From the NCBI GenBank assembly GCA_015179125.1, contig WHVA01000055.1, positions 124,001-188,000 on the forward strand: 64,000 nucleotides of DNA. The letters are read 5' to 3'. This document shows, one piece after another, positions 34,094 through 42,745 of this stretch. Position 1 is the first letter of the stretch. Each line of letters starts with the position of its first letter. The notes beneath the pieces are model-generated. The model saw nothing but the letters and a program-made list of their open reading frames with translations. It had not been told where the DNA came from and did not search any database. The position numbers were made by a program, and so were the translations under genes. Origin of the DNA: Gautieria morchelliformis. Taxonomy: Eukaryota > Basidiomycota > Agaricomycetes > Gomphales > Gomphaceae.

Positions 34094-34783
34094 TGTAAAG
34101 GATGTCGATCTTAGAACCTTGTATCACAAGGGCACTACAGAACTTGACCAATGAGTAGTATTCTGAATGCTACGTAGTGACAGGTAAGATGGGGACCGCT
34201 GGCCGGTTCCCATGCATAAACTATACAGTGGGTCCCTAAGGGGCCCACTGGGATTATGTAATAACTGTCAGGGGACACCCTGTTTTCCATTTCCAGTTCC
34301 GACACCACACCCAGTTCCGACTCCATTTCCGACTCCGCTTCCGGTTCCGATTCCATCTCCGCCTCCGCTTTCGGAAATGATTCCGCTTCTGGGAGAACTT
34401 CCACCAGTTCCGTTCGCCTTGCCAGTTCCACTCCAATTTCCGACTTCCACCCCCGGAACAGTGTCGGAAATCAAGCGACTCGCATAATAGGTGGCATCAA
34501 GGGTCGATCAAGGGTCAGGGGGATGCAGGGTTGATGGCGGGTGCCAAGTGTTGTCCCTGGCTGCGCAGCGTAGTATAATACGGGCTCGCTGACATTGGGG
34601 GTCCTTAGACTTTTCTCTTTGGATTTCCCCTTGTCAGGTGAGAATCCCCTCTCTTGTATACTCCGTTCATTTATACATACTTTGGATTTCCCCTTGTCAG
34701 TTGTGTGGTAGTGTGATCTCCACGACTAGCCAGGGTTGCCCTTACAATAACTATTGTACATGTAGATACACGGATTATTTACA
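34094..34783 (-). repeat. Gyp2 5' LTR, split by a solo LTR
   Basis: Native length is about 204 bp once 34266-34746 and one ATAAC are removed, against 215 bp for the partner. Starts TGTAAAGGATG, ends GGATTATTTACA (+ strand). Followed by GTGGT, the target duplication. Confidence 0.9.
34266..34746 (+). repeat. solo LTR inside the Gyp2 LTR (481 bp)
   Basis: Begins TGTCAGGGGACACC and ends GGTTGCCCTTACA with flanks ATAAC at 34261-34265 and 34747-34751, a perfect 5-bp duplication. About 34280-34445 is a degenerate TTCCG/TTTCCGACTCC repeat, and TTTGGATTTCCCCTTGTCAG occurs twice (34618-34638 and 34681-34701). Strand arbitrary. Different family from Gyp3 though it shares the TTCCG richness. Confidence 0.9.
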
Positions 34784-34788
34784 GTGGT

Positions 34789-34850
34789 AGACATGATCAA
34801 AAGAAAGAAGCTGCAGGTGATCTAGCATTTAGGTGTGGGGCCCAATAACC
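34789..34850 (-). promoter_or_regulatory. Cop2 leader with probable primer-binding site
   Basis: On the minus strand the 5' LTR ends CTTACA and is followed by GGTTATTGGGCCCCACACC. TGGGCCCC, starting with the TGG expected opposite a tRNA CCA end, is shared at the same distance from the LTR in Cop1 (17606-17625) and Cop3 (36655-36672). Gyp2 splits the leader from the gag ATG. Confidence 0.6.
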
Positions 34851-35166
34851 TGTAAGAATAGCTATATGATAAAGTCTCAGTGTTCGCTCAGATTGCAAAC
34901 GACTAGTTTGTTACCTATACGATAAAGTCTACAAGTGTATAGATAAGTAAAGGAACACAAGACTCATAATGAATGTCTTACCTCAGTGTTCGCTCGGATT
35001 GCAAACGACTGAGGAAGAGGACATGCTAGCTAACTACTTTATAGTCTAGTGAACAATGGGGGAAAATATAACAATAAGGGCTGCGGAATGAACTATCTTT
35101 ATACTGTGGACAATGGGACTCTACAAGAACAATAGGACCTGAGTCATTTGTCACATCCCTCCAACA
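34851..35166 (-). repeat. Cop2 5' LTR (316 bp)
   Basis: Matches 6940-7291 apart from the 36-bp block and scattered changes. On the minus strand starts TGTTGGAGGGATGTGAC and ends AGCTATTCTTACA. Followed on the + strand by the duplication CAGAG. Confidence 0.9.
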
Positions 35167-35421
35167 CAGAGCCCATCTGGGTTATCACCGACAGGTCAAA
35201 AGCCGGTGTCGGTGTAGTCTACGCTCAAATACTTCGAGACCCAAAAGAGCCTGTCCGACTGCCAGGTCAGATGGTGGGAATTTTTGTCCTACTTCAACTT
35301 CAACACTGTTCATGTTGACGGTGTGGAGAACAAGGTGGCAGACTGCCTGTCGCACTATTATGAGAGCGACACAAGTGATGACAGTCACCTGGACCACGTC
35401 TTTGTGAACGCAGACGCACGC
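35167..35421 (+). pseudogene. Gyp1 RNase H piece between Cop2 and Gyp3
   Basis: Resumes Gyp1 right after Cop2: 'EPIWVITDRSKAGVGVVYA', then about 190 bp are deleted relative to Gyp2 (the segment between VYGQ and LEYF), then 'KYFETQKSLSDCQVRWWEF', 'VENKVADCLSHYY' and 'HVFVNADAR'. The catalytic Asp lost in Gyp2 ('ITNGS') is still Asp here ('ITDRS'). Ends where Gyp3 begins; continues at 48522 'RLDPEAELLPTD'. Confidence 0.88.
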
Positions 35422-36028
35422 TGTTACGTATCGAGATTTCCACTAAGTCGGAACTAGAAAGGACGGCGGCTTCAACTTATAGGTTGCGCCCCCGATGAAC
35501 TATCGTCCTAAGTATTTCGGAACTGAGTCGGAAGTCGGAAAGTACTGAACTAGAGGTTGGTCGGAACTTGAGTCGGAACTGAGGCGGAAGGCGGAAGACG
35601 GAAGGACTGAGATCTTGCTAGACTCGCTGTGCTAAGAACAGGAGATGGAGCGAAGGAAATCAAGTATCGAAGGTGATTATCTGATTGCAGAATAACAGAC
35701 ATACATGAGGGGGGTTTTATACAAAGCGCAGAGCAACAAGTGATGGTGTTGTACTAAACAAATTCCGGAGGAAGCGGAAGTCGAGTACAATGTGTAGGAA
35801 CTAACTAATTGGGAACAATGGGACTACAAGGGTGACCGGATATATGGTTTTGATGAATGGCGAGGTGGGTCCGGTGGGTCCGAGTAATAGAGTCGAAAGA
35901 ACAAGGGAAATGTACAAGGGGCGGAATGGCGGAAATGTCGGAGGGGCGGAACGTGTGGCGGAACTATTGGAGGGGCGGAAGGAGTGGCGGAACTGAGGGT
36001 CGGAAGTCGGAAATGAACGGTCGTAACA
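35422..36028 (-). repeat. Gyp3 3' LTR (607 bp)
   Basis: TGTTACGTATCG...GGTCGTAACA on the + strand. Packed with the pentamer CGGAA. Identical in length to the 5' LTR. Confidence 0.95.
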
Positions 36029-36045
36029 GTATCTCCCTTCTAAGG
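36029..36045 (-). promoter_or_regulatory. Gyp3 polypurine tract
   Basis: Minus strand TTAGAAGGGAGATAC lies directly before the 3' LTR start TGTTACGACC, the expected position for the plus-strand primer. Confidence 0.7.
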
Positions 36046-36156
36046 TCGAGCCCCGCGAGACCACAAGTCGGAATCACGTGACCTGTGAACAAACGCGTCG
36101 GAGTTTGAAATATAGGCCGAAGGACACACGCGTCTTCTTTCCATTCCATCATGAGT

Positions 36157-36654
36157 TGTTGGGTGCATTTATGCTCCTGCACCAAAATCAAGCATAATAT
36201 ATCCAATTTGTTGTGTGGCCTTCCAACTTCTTCTCACATTGTTCCTGTATTATGCATCCATTTCTCTGGTTATTTTCGAAATTTTCCACTCATTCCTTAT
36301 CTCTCTATTTCATCTTGTTATTCCTACTTTCACAAGCGGCTGCACCCAGCGGAGTCTGAAATGACTTCGACGCGCGAGCTCTTGGGCGCTAAAGGGCCGG
36401 GTAGTAGTACATGCGCAGTGGAACACATTTCCCCCTCTCTCAGTGACCACTAAATTCACTGAGAGAGGCAAGTAAATTAGTCTAGTAGTCTTTGCATTTA
36501 TTGACCTAGAAATCCTCTGTAGTGAATTGATTTCTAGGTAGTGTATAATATATTTACAGTGACCACTAAATTCACTGAGAGAGTGAATTGATTTCTAGTC
36601 TATTCTTTTGAATAACAAGTCCATACCTACTGCCTATAATTCCTGTCCTCTACA
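36157..36654 (+). repeat. Cop3 5' LTR (498 bp)
   Basis: TGTTGGGTGCATTT...GTCCTCTACA. Contains an 11-bp perfect inverted repeat CTCTCTCAGTG / CACTGAGAGAG (36435-36467) and a second copy of its core CAGTGACCACTAAATTCACTGAGAGAG at about 36558-36584, i.e. a structured tandem repeat inside the LTR. Confidence 0.95.
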
Positions 36655-36672
36655 GGGTTATGGGCCCCGGAG
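36655..36672 (+). promoter_or_regulatory. Cop3 probable primer-binding site overlapping the gag start codon
   Basis: After the LTR comes GGGTTATGGGCCCCGGAG. The gag ATG (36660) sits 5 bp beyond the LTR, and TGGGCCCC, the stretch conserved with Cop1 and Cop2, begins at the second base of that ATG. Position and TGG start fit a tRNA primer site; the tRNA is not identified. Confidence 0.5.
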
Positions 36673-39600
36673 ACACTTCTGAGAAGCTATTGGGTGTTGA
36701 GAAGCTTGCTACTGATGGAAGTAATTGGCCATTGTGGCGAGCTACTCTCATCAGCTATTTCGAGTCCAAAAATCTACTCAAGCATGTAGAAGGGAGAGTC
36801 ACTCGACCTCCTGATCCTCCAGTCATGCCCCCAGGCCATATTCTAACAGAAGCTGAGGAAACTCAGATGGATAAGGCCGAGGAGAAGCTGGAGAGATACC
36901 TTGCTAGAGAAGGACAAGCCAAGACCCAAATCATCGTCTCAGTGTCAGAGTCATTAGCCCTGATGCTACAGAAGCAGAAGACAGCAAAAGAGACTTGGGA
37001 TGCACTGGTCAATGAAATGACCAAAAAGCCCAAGATGGTCCTCACCAGCCTGCAGAGACAACTCCGCAGTATGAGATGTCCTGAGGATGGAGACTTGAGA
37101 GATCATTTGGACAAGGCCCAAGACCTATATGCTCGTCTTAATGAGATGGGAGCCAGAGTTTCCGAAGAAGAATTCATGGACATCATCCTTGCATCACTTC
37201 CACCATCCTATGAGGCAGTCATGAACGCCCTTACCACTTCGCTTGAAGAATGCGGGATGCCATTGGTCCCTGATAATATTATTAGGGTACTAAAGGCTCA
37301 GTATGACAGGAAGAAAACACTCCCGCAAGAAGAGCAGGTGTTTATTGGTTCATCTACTAAGAAGGACCAGAAGGGGCAGAAGGCGCATGTATGCACCAAC
37401 TGCAAAAAGCCTGGACATTCCATCGAAAATTGCTGGGCTAAAGGAGGTGGTAAAGAAGGTCAAGGACCACGTCAGAAGAAGAAAGCCAAAGGCAAGAAGA
37501 AGAAGAAGGGTAAAGCAAAAGCGAATGTTGCCGAAGAAGAGTCTACTTCTGAGGAAAGTGGTGATGGGCATCTTGCCTTCACCAATTTTGACGAGTGCTC
37601 TAATTTCAATTTGAGCACATCCTCAGGAGTTATAGTCATACTCGACACCGGAACGACATCGCATATGACTCCTCACAAAAATTTATTGAGGAACTACTGT
37701 CAATTCTCACAGCCGAGGACTATCCGAGCAGCCAACAAAGGTACCTTTGATGCCTTCGGCTCAGGACTGCTCGTATTATCCAATAAGGTTGGAGATAGAA
37801 CAGTAGAAGTCACGTTGCAAGATACATACTATGCACCCAAAATTGCTGCTACCCTCGTCTCGATCGGTCGGTGCGATGATGCTGGCTACGACATTCGACT
37901 CGGTGGCCAGAAATGCACAATATCTAATGCTGCTGGAAAAGTATTGATGCAAGCACCGAAAGTCAATGGCTTATATCGACTAGACCTCCAGTCACCAAGT
38001 GCTCAAGCCCATATGTGTTTATCTGCCATGGAAATTCATCAAAAGATGGGGCACATCTCGCAGAAGTCCCTACAACATCTATTAAATCATGGCATGATAT
38101 TGGGCATTGAACTGAGCTCCACAGGCGATAGAATTGTCTGTGATGCGTGTATTCAGGCCAAGATTGCGCGCAAACCTCTTCCTCGAGAACCCAGAGACCG
38201 AACATCAAAATTCGGTGACAGAATTTATTCTGATGTCTGGGGACCTGCAAGACACCTCACGATCGATAAGAAGTCATATTATGTCTCCTTTATCGATGAT
38301 TACTCAAGAGAATCGGTGATCTATCTCATGGCGAACAAATCAGAAGCATTCTCAAAGTACAAGCTCTACGAGGCTTTAATGCTTCGACAGAGAAATGTGC
38401 ACATCAAGGCACTTGTTTCTGATCGAGGGGGCGAGTATACGAGCTCTGAATTCGAACAGCATCTAGCCAAACAAGGCACGAAGCATCAGTTGACGGTACA
38501 CGACACACCAGAGTCCAATGGTGTTGCGGAACGCCTGAACCGAACTCTCACTGAGAGAACTCGTGCCATGCTGCTAGAATCAGGCCTTCCTAAGATATTA
38601 TGGGGCTATGCGATACAGCATGCCAATTATCTTAGGAACAGGACGCATACAAGAGCTCTACCAGATAAAACGCCCTACGAGATGATTCACCATGAAAAAC
38701 CGAATCTCAAAGACATTCACGCGTGGGGAACTGAAATTTACGTTAAAATCACTCAGGGAGATAAATTGGCAGCTCGTGCCAAGAGAGCTCGGTGGATAGG
38801 AATTTCTGCGCAGAGCCATGGTCATTATGTTTATTGGCCTGACTCGCACAAAGTTTCTGTCGAGCGGAATGTTGTGTTTGATTCAGAGATGAAGAAGGGA
38901 AAGGTCCCAATCATTTCTATTGAGGAATCCAAGCTACCTACGTCTAAAGAAGAGAAGAAGGCCATTCCGGCATCAGTGCCTGTGCCCGGTCGCTTAGTCA
39001 GCGAAGAGGCAAAGATCGAAGAAATTGATGAAAGTGCACCGGAGGAATATCTTGAAAAGCTGCAACCTATTCAGGGAGTTGATGACAGACCTAGAGAAGC
39101 TGAACCGATAAGGAGAAGCGAAAGGATCCGTCAACAACAAGTGCAGCCGGCCCCATCAGGTCCCGTAACAAGATCTCAAACCCAGAGACAAGCTGGCGCA
39201 CATATGACTACGCTAGCTTACGAGGACATTGAGGACCATAAAGAAATTTTATTTGACCAAGAATTATCCTCCGAGATTGATGGCATCAGTAACTATGAGT
39301 GTGCCATCAGTGCGTTTCTAACCGACGGTCAAAACAATAACAAGGCGCCGGATTTGAGTCAAATTGAACCTAGCAATGCAGACGAAGCTCTGAATAATCC
39401 TATATGGAAGAAATCAATGGACAAAGAGTATGAGGCCCTAATCGACAAGGGAGTGTGGGAACGAGCCAAACCACCTCCTGGAGCCAATATTGTCGGTAAT
39501 AAATGGGTCTACCTTTGGAAGCGTAATCCAGAAGGGAAACCAATAGTACCTAAATCGAGAATGGTCGCCCAAGGCTTCACACAGAAGTTTGGAGTCGACT

Positions 39601-40904
39601 ATGATGAGACATACTCACCTGTTGCTCGGTTATCCTCCCTACGGATCATATGCGCCATTGCTGCTAGGAATGACTGGCCTATTCATCAAATGGACGTAGA
39701 CTATGCATACCTCAATGCTACGTTGCCCGAACCTATTTACATGAAGCAGCCGTATGGATATGAGTCAGGAGACAAAGGCGAAGTGCTACTTTTGAAGAAA
39801 GCACTCTATGGCCTCAAGCAATCTGGAAGAGAATGGTATAAACGTCTAAGTGGTGAATTCCACAAGTTAGGATTCACTACGTCAGCCACAGATGGGGCTG
39901 TATTTTATAGACGTGGCGGAAAGGGGCATGTGATCATTGCAACAGCTGTGGACGACCTTACCATCACAGCTGAGAATCAGTCAGTCCTGGACGAAGTCAA
40001 ACGAGATCTTGCTCAGGTCTTCAGTATGAAAGATCTAGGCGAGATTCATTGGCTATTGAATCTCAAAATCGAAAGAGACTGGCAGAAGAAGACCATTGCA
40101 ATTTCACAACCTGCATACATCGAGAAGATCATCAAAAAATTTAATCTCGAAGATGCAAAGACTTATGCTACGCCTCTTGATCCAGCCGTAAAATTATCTA
40201 AAGACCAATGTCCTTCTACAGAGAGAGGCAAGAAAGCCATGTCGAAGTTTCCATACAGGCAAGCTATAGGATCACTGATGTGGGCGGCTGTAGCCACTCG
40301 ACCTGACATTGCATTTGCGGTGTCATTACTCTCGCAATTCCTTGAAAATCCAGGTGGCACACACTGGAATGCAGTCAAACGTGTCTTCAAATATTTGAAA
40401 GGCACGAAGCATTACAAACTCACACTTGGAAGAAATCAAGATGGCTTGATGGGGTATTCAGATGCGGATTGGGGTTCACAGAGTCATAGGCGTTCGTATT
40501 CGGCATACTTATTTCAGATTGATGGAGGCACTGTTTCATGGAGTTGCCAGAAACAGTCGATAGTAGCCCTCTCATCAACTGAAGCCGAATTCGTCGCCCT
40601 GACCCATGCGGGCAAAGAGGCTCTTTGGATGCGCCATTTTATTTCTGAAATATTCCAACCACTGAACAGACCCATCCAAGTTTATTCAGACAATCAATCA
40701 GCCATTGCCATCACGTATGGCACCCAACAACACACGAGAACCAAACATTTCGACATCCGATTATATTTCCTTCGAGATATAATCAAAAATCAACAAGCCA
40801 AGCTCGTTTATTTGCCAACCGAACAAATGTTGGCAGATATCCTCACTAAAGGACTTCCTAGTCCTAGAGTGAAGATTCTCAACGAGCAAATCGGAATATA
40901 TTAA
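36660..40904 (+). CDS. Cop3 gag-pol polyprotein, intact (1414 aa)
   Basis: Single open frame encoding all copia functions. Gag (UBN2-type) about residues 10-230; CCHC zinc knuckle 'CTNCKKPGHSIENC' at 245-258 followed by a Lys-rich tract; retropepsin 'LDTGTTSHMTPH' with catalytic D329; pre-integrase H-H-C-C ('HQKMGHIS...CDACIQAK'); integrase core D525, D588, E624 (DD35E spacing, 'SDVWGP', 'SDRGGEY', 'GVAERLNR'); charged linker; reverse transcriptase with 'NKWVYLWKRNPEG', 'GLKQSGREWYKRL' and active-site DD at 1098-1099 ('AVDDLTI'); RNase H with 'YSDADWGS', 'SSTEAEFVAL', 'YSDNQSAI' and the end 'HTRTKHFDIR...LADILTKGLPS'. No residue loss at any catalytic site. No gag/pol shift: both are one frame, as in many copia elements. 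The start is the only ATG near the LTR and is shared with Cop1. Confidence 0.97.
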   Translation: MGPGDTSEKLLGVEKLATDGSNWPLWRATLISYFESKNLLKHVEGRVTRPPDPPVMPPGHILTEAEETQMDKAEEKLERYLAREGQAKTQIIVSVSESLALMLQKQKTAKETWDALVNEMTKKPKMVLTSLQRQLRSMRCPEDGDLRDHLDKAQDLYARLNEMGARVSEEEFMDIILASLPPSYEAVMNALTTSLEECGMPLVPDNIIRVLKAQYDRKKTLPQEEQVFIGSSTKKDQKGQKAHVCTNCKKPGHSIENCWAKGGGKEGQGPRQKKKAKGKKKKKGKAKANVAEEESTSEESGDGHLAFTNFDECSNFNLSTSSGVIVILDTGTTSHMTPHKNLLRNYCQFSQPRTIRAANKGTFDAFGSGLLVLSNKVGDRTVEVTLQDTYYAPKIAATLVSIGRCDDAGYDIRLGGQKCTISNAAGKVLMQAPKVNGLYRLDLQSPSAQAHMCLSAMEIHQKMGHISQKSLQHLLNHGMILGIELSSTGDRIVCDACIQAKIARKPLPREPRDRTSKFGDRIYSDVWGPARHLTIDKKSYYVSFIDDYSRESVIYLMANKSEAFSKYKLYEALMLRQRNVHIKALVSDRGGEYTSSEFEQHLAKQGTKHQLTVHDTPESNGVAERLNRTLTERTRAMLLESGLPKILWGYAIQHANYLRNRTHTRALPDKTPYEMIHHEKPNLKDIHAWGTEIYVKITQGDKLAARAKRARWIGISAQSHGHYVYWPDSHKVSVERNVVFDSEMKKGKVPIISIEESKLPTSKEEKKAIPASVPVPGRLVSEEAKIEEIDESAPEEYLEKLQPIQGVDDRPREAEPIRRSERIRQQQVQPAPSGPVTRSQTQRQAGAHMTTLAYEDIEDHKEILFDQELSSEIDGISNYECAISAFLTDGQNNNKAPDLSQIEPSNADEALNNPIWKKSMDKEYEALIDKGVWERAKPPPGANIVGNKWVYLWKRNPEGKPIVPKSRMVAQGFTQKFGVDYDETYSPVARLSSLRIICAIAARNDWPIHQMDVDYAYLNATLPEPIYMKQPYGYESGDKGEVLLLKKALYGLKQSGREWYKRLSGEFHKLGFTTSATDGAVFYRRGGKGHVIIATAVDDLTITAENQSVLDEVKRDLAQVFSMKDLGEIHWLLNLKIERDWQKKTIAISQPAYIEKIIKKFNLEDAKTYATPLDPAVKLSKDQCPSTERGKKAMSKFPYRQAIGSLMWAAVATRPDIAFAVSLLSQFLENPGGTHWNAVKRVFKYLKGTKHYKLTLGRNQDGLMGYSDADWGSQSHRRSYSAYLFQIDGGTVSWSCQKQSIVALSSTEAEFVALTHAGKEALWMRHFISEIFQPLNRPIQVYSDNQSAIAITYGTQQHTRTKHFDIRLYFLRDIIKNQQAKLVYLPTEQMLADILTKGLPSPRVKILNEQIGIY

Positions 40905-40917
40905 GCTTGAGGGGGCG
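40905..40917 (+). promoter_or_regulatory. Cop3 polypurine tract
   Basis: AGCTTGAGGGGGCG lies between the gag-pol stop and the 3' LTR start TGTTGGG, the standard plus-strand primer position. Confidence 0.8.
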
Positions 40918-41414
40918 TGTTGGGTGCATTTATGCTCCTGCACCAAAATCAAGCATAATATATCCAATTTGTTGTGTGGCCTTCCAACTTCTTCTCACAT
41001 TGTTCCTGTATTATGCATCCATTTCTCTGGTTATTTTCGAAATTTTCCACTCATTCCTTATCTCTCTATTTCATCTTGTTATTCCTACTTTCACAAGCGG
41101 CTGCACCCAGCGGAGTCTGAAATGACTTCGACGCGCGAGCTCTTGGGCGCTAAAGGGCCGGGTAGTAGTACATGCGCAGTGGAACACATTTCCCCTCTCT
41201 CAGTGACCACTAAATTCACTGAGAGAGGCAAGTAAATTAGTCTAGTAGTCTTTGCATTTATTGACCTAGAAATCCTCTGTAGTGAATTGATTTCTAGGTA
41301 GTGTATAATATATTTACAGTGACCACTAAATTCACTGAGAGAGTGAATTGATTTCTAGTCTATTCTTTTGAATAACAAGTCCATACCTACTGCCTATAAT
41401 TCCTGTCCTCTACA
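40918..41414 (+). repeat. Cop3 3' LTR (497 bp)
   Basis: Same as 36157-36654 minus one C. Its last base A and the target duplication TGAGT make a new ATG for the antisense gene of Gyp3. Confidence 0.95.
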
Positions 41415-42616
41415 TGAGTGCCCCAGTAGATTTCTCTAAGATGTCCAGCGCGGAGATGAAACAGCACTTCGCTGATATGCTCGCGCAAAAGGAAATGGCC
41501 GAGAAACGCGAGGCTGAGGAAGCTGCGCGGAAAGAGAAAGAACGTCGGGAGAAGGAGCGGAAGGAGCAGGAGAGGAAAGAACGCGAACGCCGCGAGGAGG
41601 AGGAGCGCGTCCGTGAAGAGAAACGGAAACGGAACGCGGCACGGAAGGCTGCTGCGGACAAGGCTGCTGCAGAGAAAGCGGCTGCGGAGAAAGCGGAAAG
41701 GGATCGGGTGAGTCGGAAATGTCCGGCGGAAATGTTCTTGAAATTAACTGGAGTTCTTCCAGAATCATGTTCAGGACGAGTCAGAGTCAGACTCGGAAGG
41801 TTCGGCGGAAAGTACACCGACTCCGGAAGGAAAAGGGAAGCAAAAGGAGATTGCGACCCCGGTGAACCTTGTGGCGGAACGGAAACGTCGAGCGGACGCA
41901 TTCCAGAAGGCTCGAAAGGAGAAGTTGAGTCGGATGTTGGAACTCCGTGAACTGGGGCCGGAAAATCCCGCGACTAAGAAGCGGAAAACTCGGGACGGCG
42001 ATGAGGAAAAGGCCCTTGTGACCCATGCGAGTCTAAGGGGGTGGATTGCACGTGGTCGAGCAATCCACGGGAAACGTCGTGCGACCAGTGCCGTGACAGG
42101 AAAAGGCGCTGCGTCGTGGACGGGTGCGCTTCGAGGCTGGAGCGAAAGAAACAGAAGGTTGAGGAGTCAAATCCGAAGGCGGAACCGGGACTGAGCGGAG
42201 GGAGGGCCGAGGAATCCTTTCCGGTGACCGGAAAGTCGGCACAGGCGGTGTTGAACCGGTTCACCATGGCTTCTCCGCTCCTCGACATCGCCGGGTCGCT
42301 GAGGGCCATGCGGGAACAGCAACGCGAAATCCGGGATATCATGATCGATATGGCCGAGGTTCAACAGCATCAGGTTCTGTCGATTCAGAACCAGATGACT
42401 GTTATGTCCACAGTGCTACAGCAGTTGACGCGGGAAATGAGGTGGCGGAATGATTTGGTCCGGGACCGAATGGATGCGCGGCTGCGGGAGCAGGGAGTTG
42501 GGGCGGAAACGAGGGAAAGGGTGGAAACAGAGTTGGTGAGTGTCGAGGTAGGGGAGGCGGAAAAAGAGCCGGAAGCGGAAGAAGAGGTCGAGGCGGAGAC
42601 AATGGGGGAGGAGTAG
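41414..42616 (+). CDS. Gyp3 antisense gene: coiled-coil protein with zinc-cluster-like motif
   Basis: Lies between Gyp3 pol and 3' LTR on the opposite strand. Before Cop3 inserted, the start was at 36151 (ATGAGT); now ATGAGT is rebuilt at 41414-41419. Exon 1 41414-41707 begins MSAPVDFSKMSS and is a charged helix of E/K/R repeats; intron 41708-41774 (GTGAGT...TTCAG); exon 2 starts 'DESESDSEGSAESTPTPE'. The frame must shift by one base within the A run at 42007-42010 to enter 'KGPCDPCESKGVDCTW' and 'SCDQCRDRKRRCVVDGC', a CxxC...C...CxxC...C pattern resembling binuclear zinc clusters. A second helical part (about 42260-42470) and an acidic tail follow; stop at 42616. Total about 380 residues. 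The single indel is in a homopolymer and may be an assembly error. Function unknown. Confidence 0.75.
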
Positions 42617-42745
42617 GTGTATCAAAGACTTGTAGATAATTTCTTGAAGTGTCGGAAAATAGAGTAACGGGAAATTAATCGGATTTTGACAAATGACTTG
42701 AGAACTGTAAGAATCAATGGGCGTCGGAAATGAGGTCGGAAATGA

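Larger units (their letters stand above)
22912..34783 (-). mobile_element. Gyp2: Ty3/gypsy chromovirus with an internal inversion
   Basis: LTRs at 22912-23126 and 34094-34783 (the latter split by a solo LTR) are flanked by the perfect duplication GTGGT at 22907-22911 and 34784-34788. It lies 52 bp upstream of the Cop2 gag ATG. The polypurine tract (minus strand AGAGGGGGAGGG) touches the left LTR, so that is the 3' LTR and the element's native direction is minus. Gag start (about 32406-33955) and accessory-gene end (23163-23473) read minus, as expected. But gag end, protease, reverse transcriptase, integrase, chromodomain and accessory-gene start (23476-32080) read plus, so this whole segment is inverted. 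Confidence 0.87.
6940..35166 (-). mobile_element. Cop2: Ty1/copia element swollen to 28.2 kb by nested insertions
   Basis: LTRs at 6940-7291 (3' LTR) and 34851-35166 (5' LTR) bound this unit, flanked by the perfect duplication CAGAG at 6935-6939 and 35167-35171. Next to the left LTR is a polypurine tract (minus strand), next to the right one a leader starting GGTTATTGGGCCCC. Gag-pol pieces lie at 18792-22860 and 11306-11500. Subtracting Gyp2 (11.9 kb), Cop1 (7.3 kb) and the 4-kb Helitron-bearing stretch leaves about 5 kb, the normal size for a copia element. The sum and the duplication together make this assignment strong. Confidence 0.9.
36157..41414 (+). mobile_element. Cop3: apparently intact Ty1/copia element
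   Basis: 5258 bp, LTRs 36157-36654 and 40918-41414, duplication TGAGT at 36152-36156 and 41415-41419. One uninterrupted gag-pol gene spans the interior. The two LTRs appear identical except for one C in a C run. Polypurine tract TTGAGGGGGCG touches the 3' LTR. All parts needed for autonomous transposition are present; the best candidate for a currently mobile element in the window. Confidence 0.96.

Noticed and set aside
34280..34445. TTCCG-rich ORFs encoding Gly/Ser or Arg-rich peptides
   Set aside because: Low-complexity repeat inside a solo LTR; open in several frames by composition.
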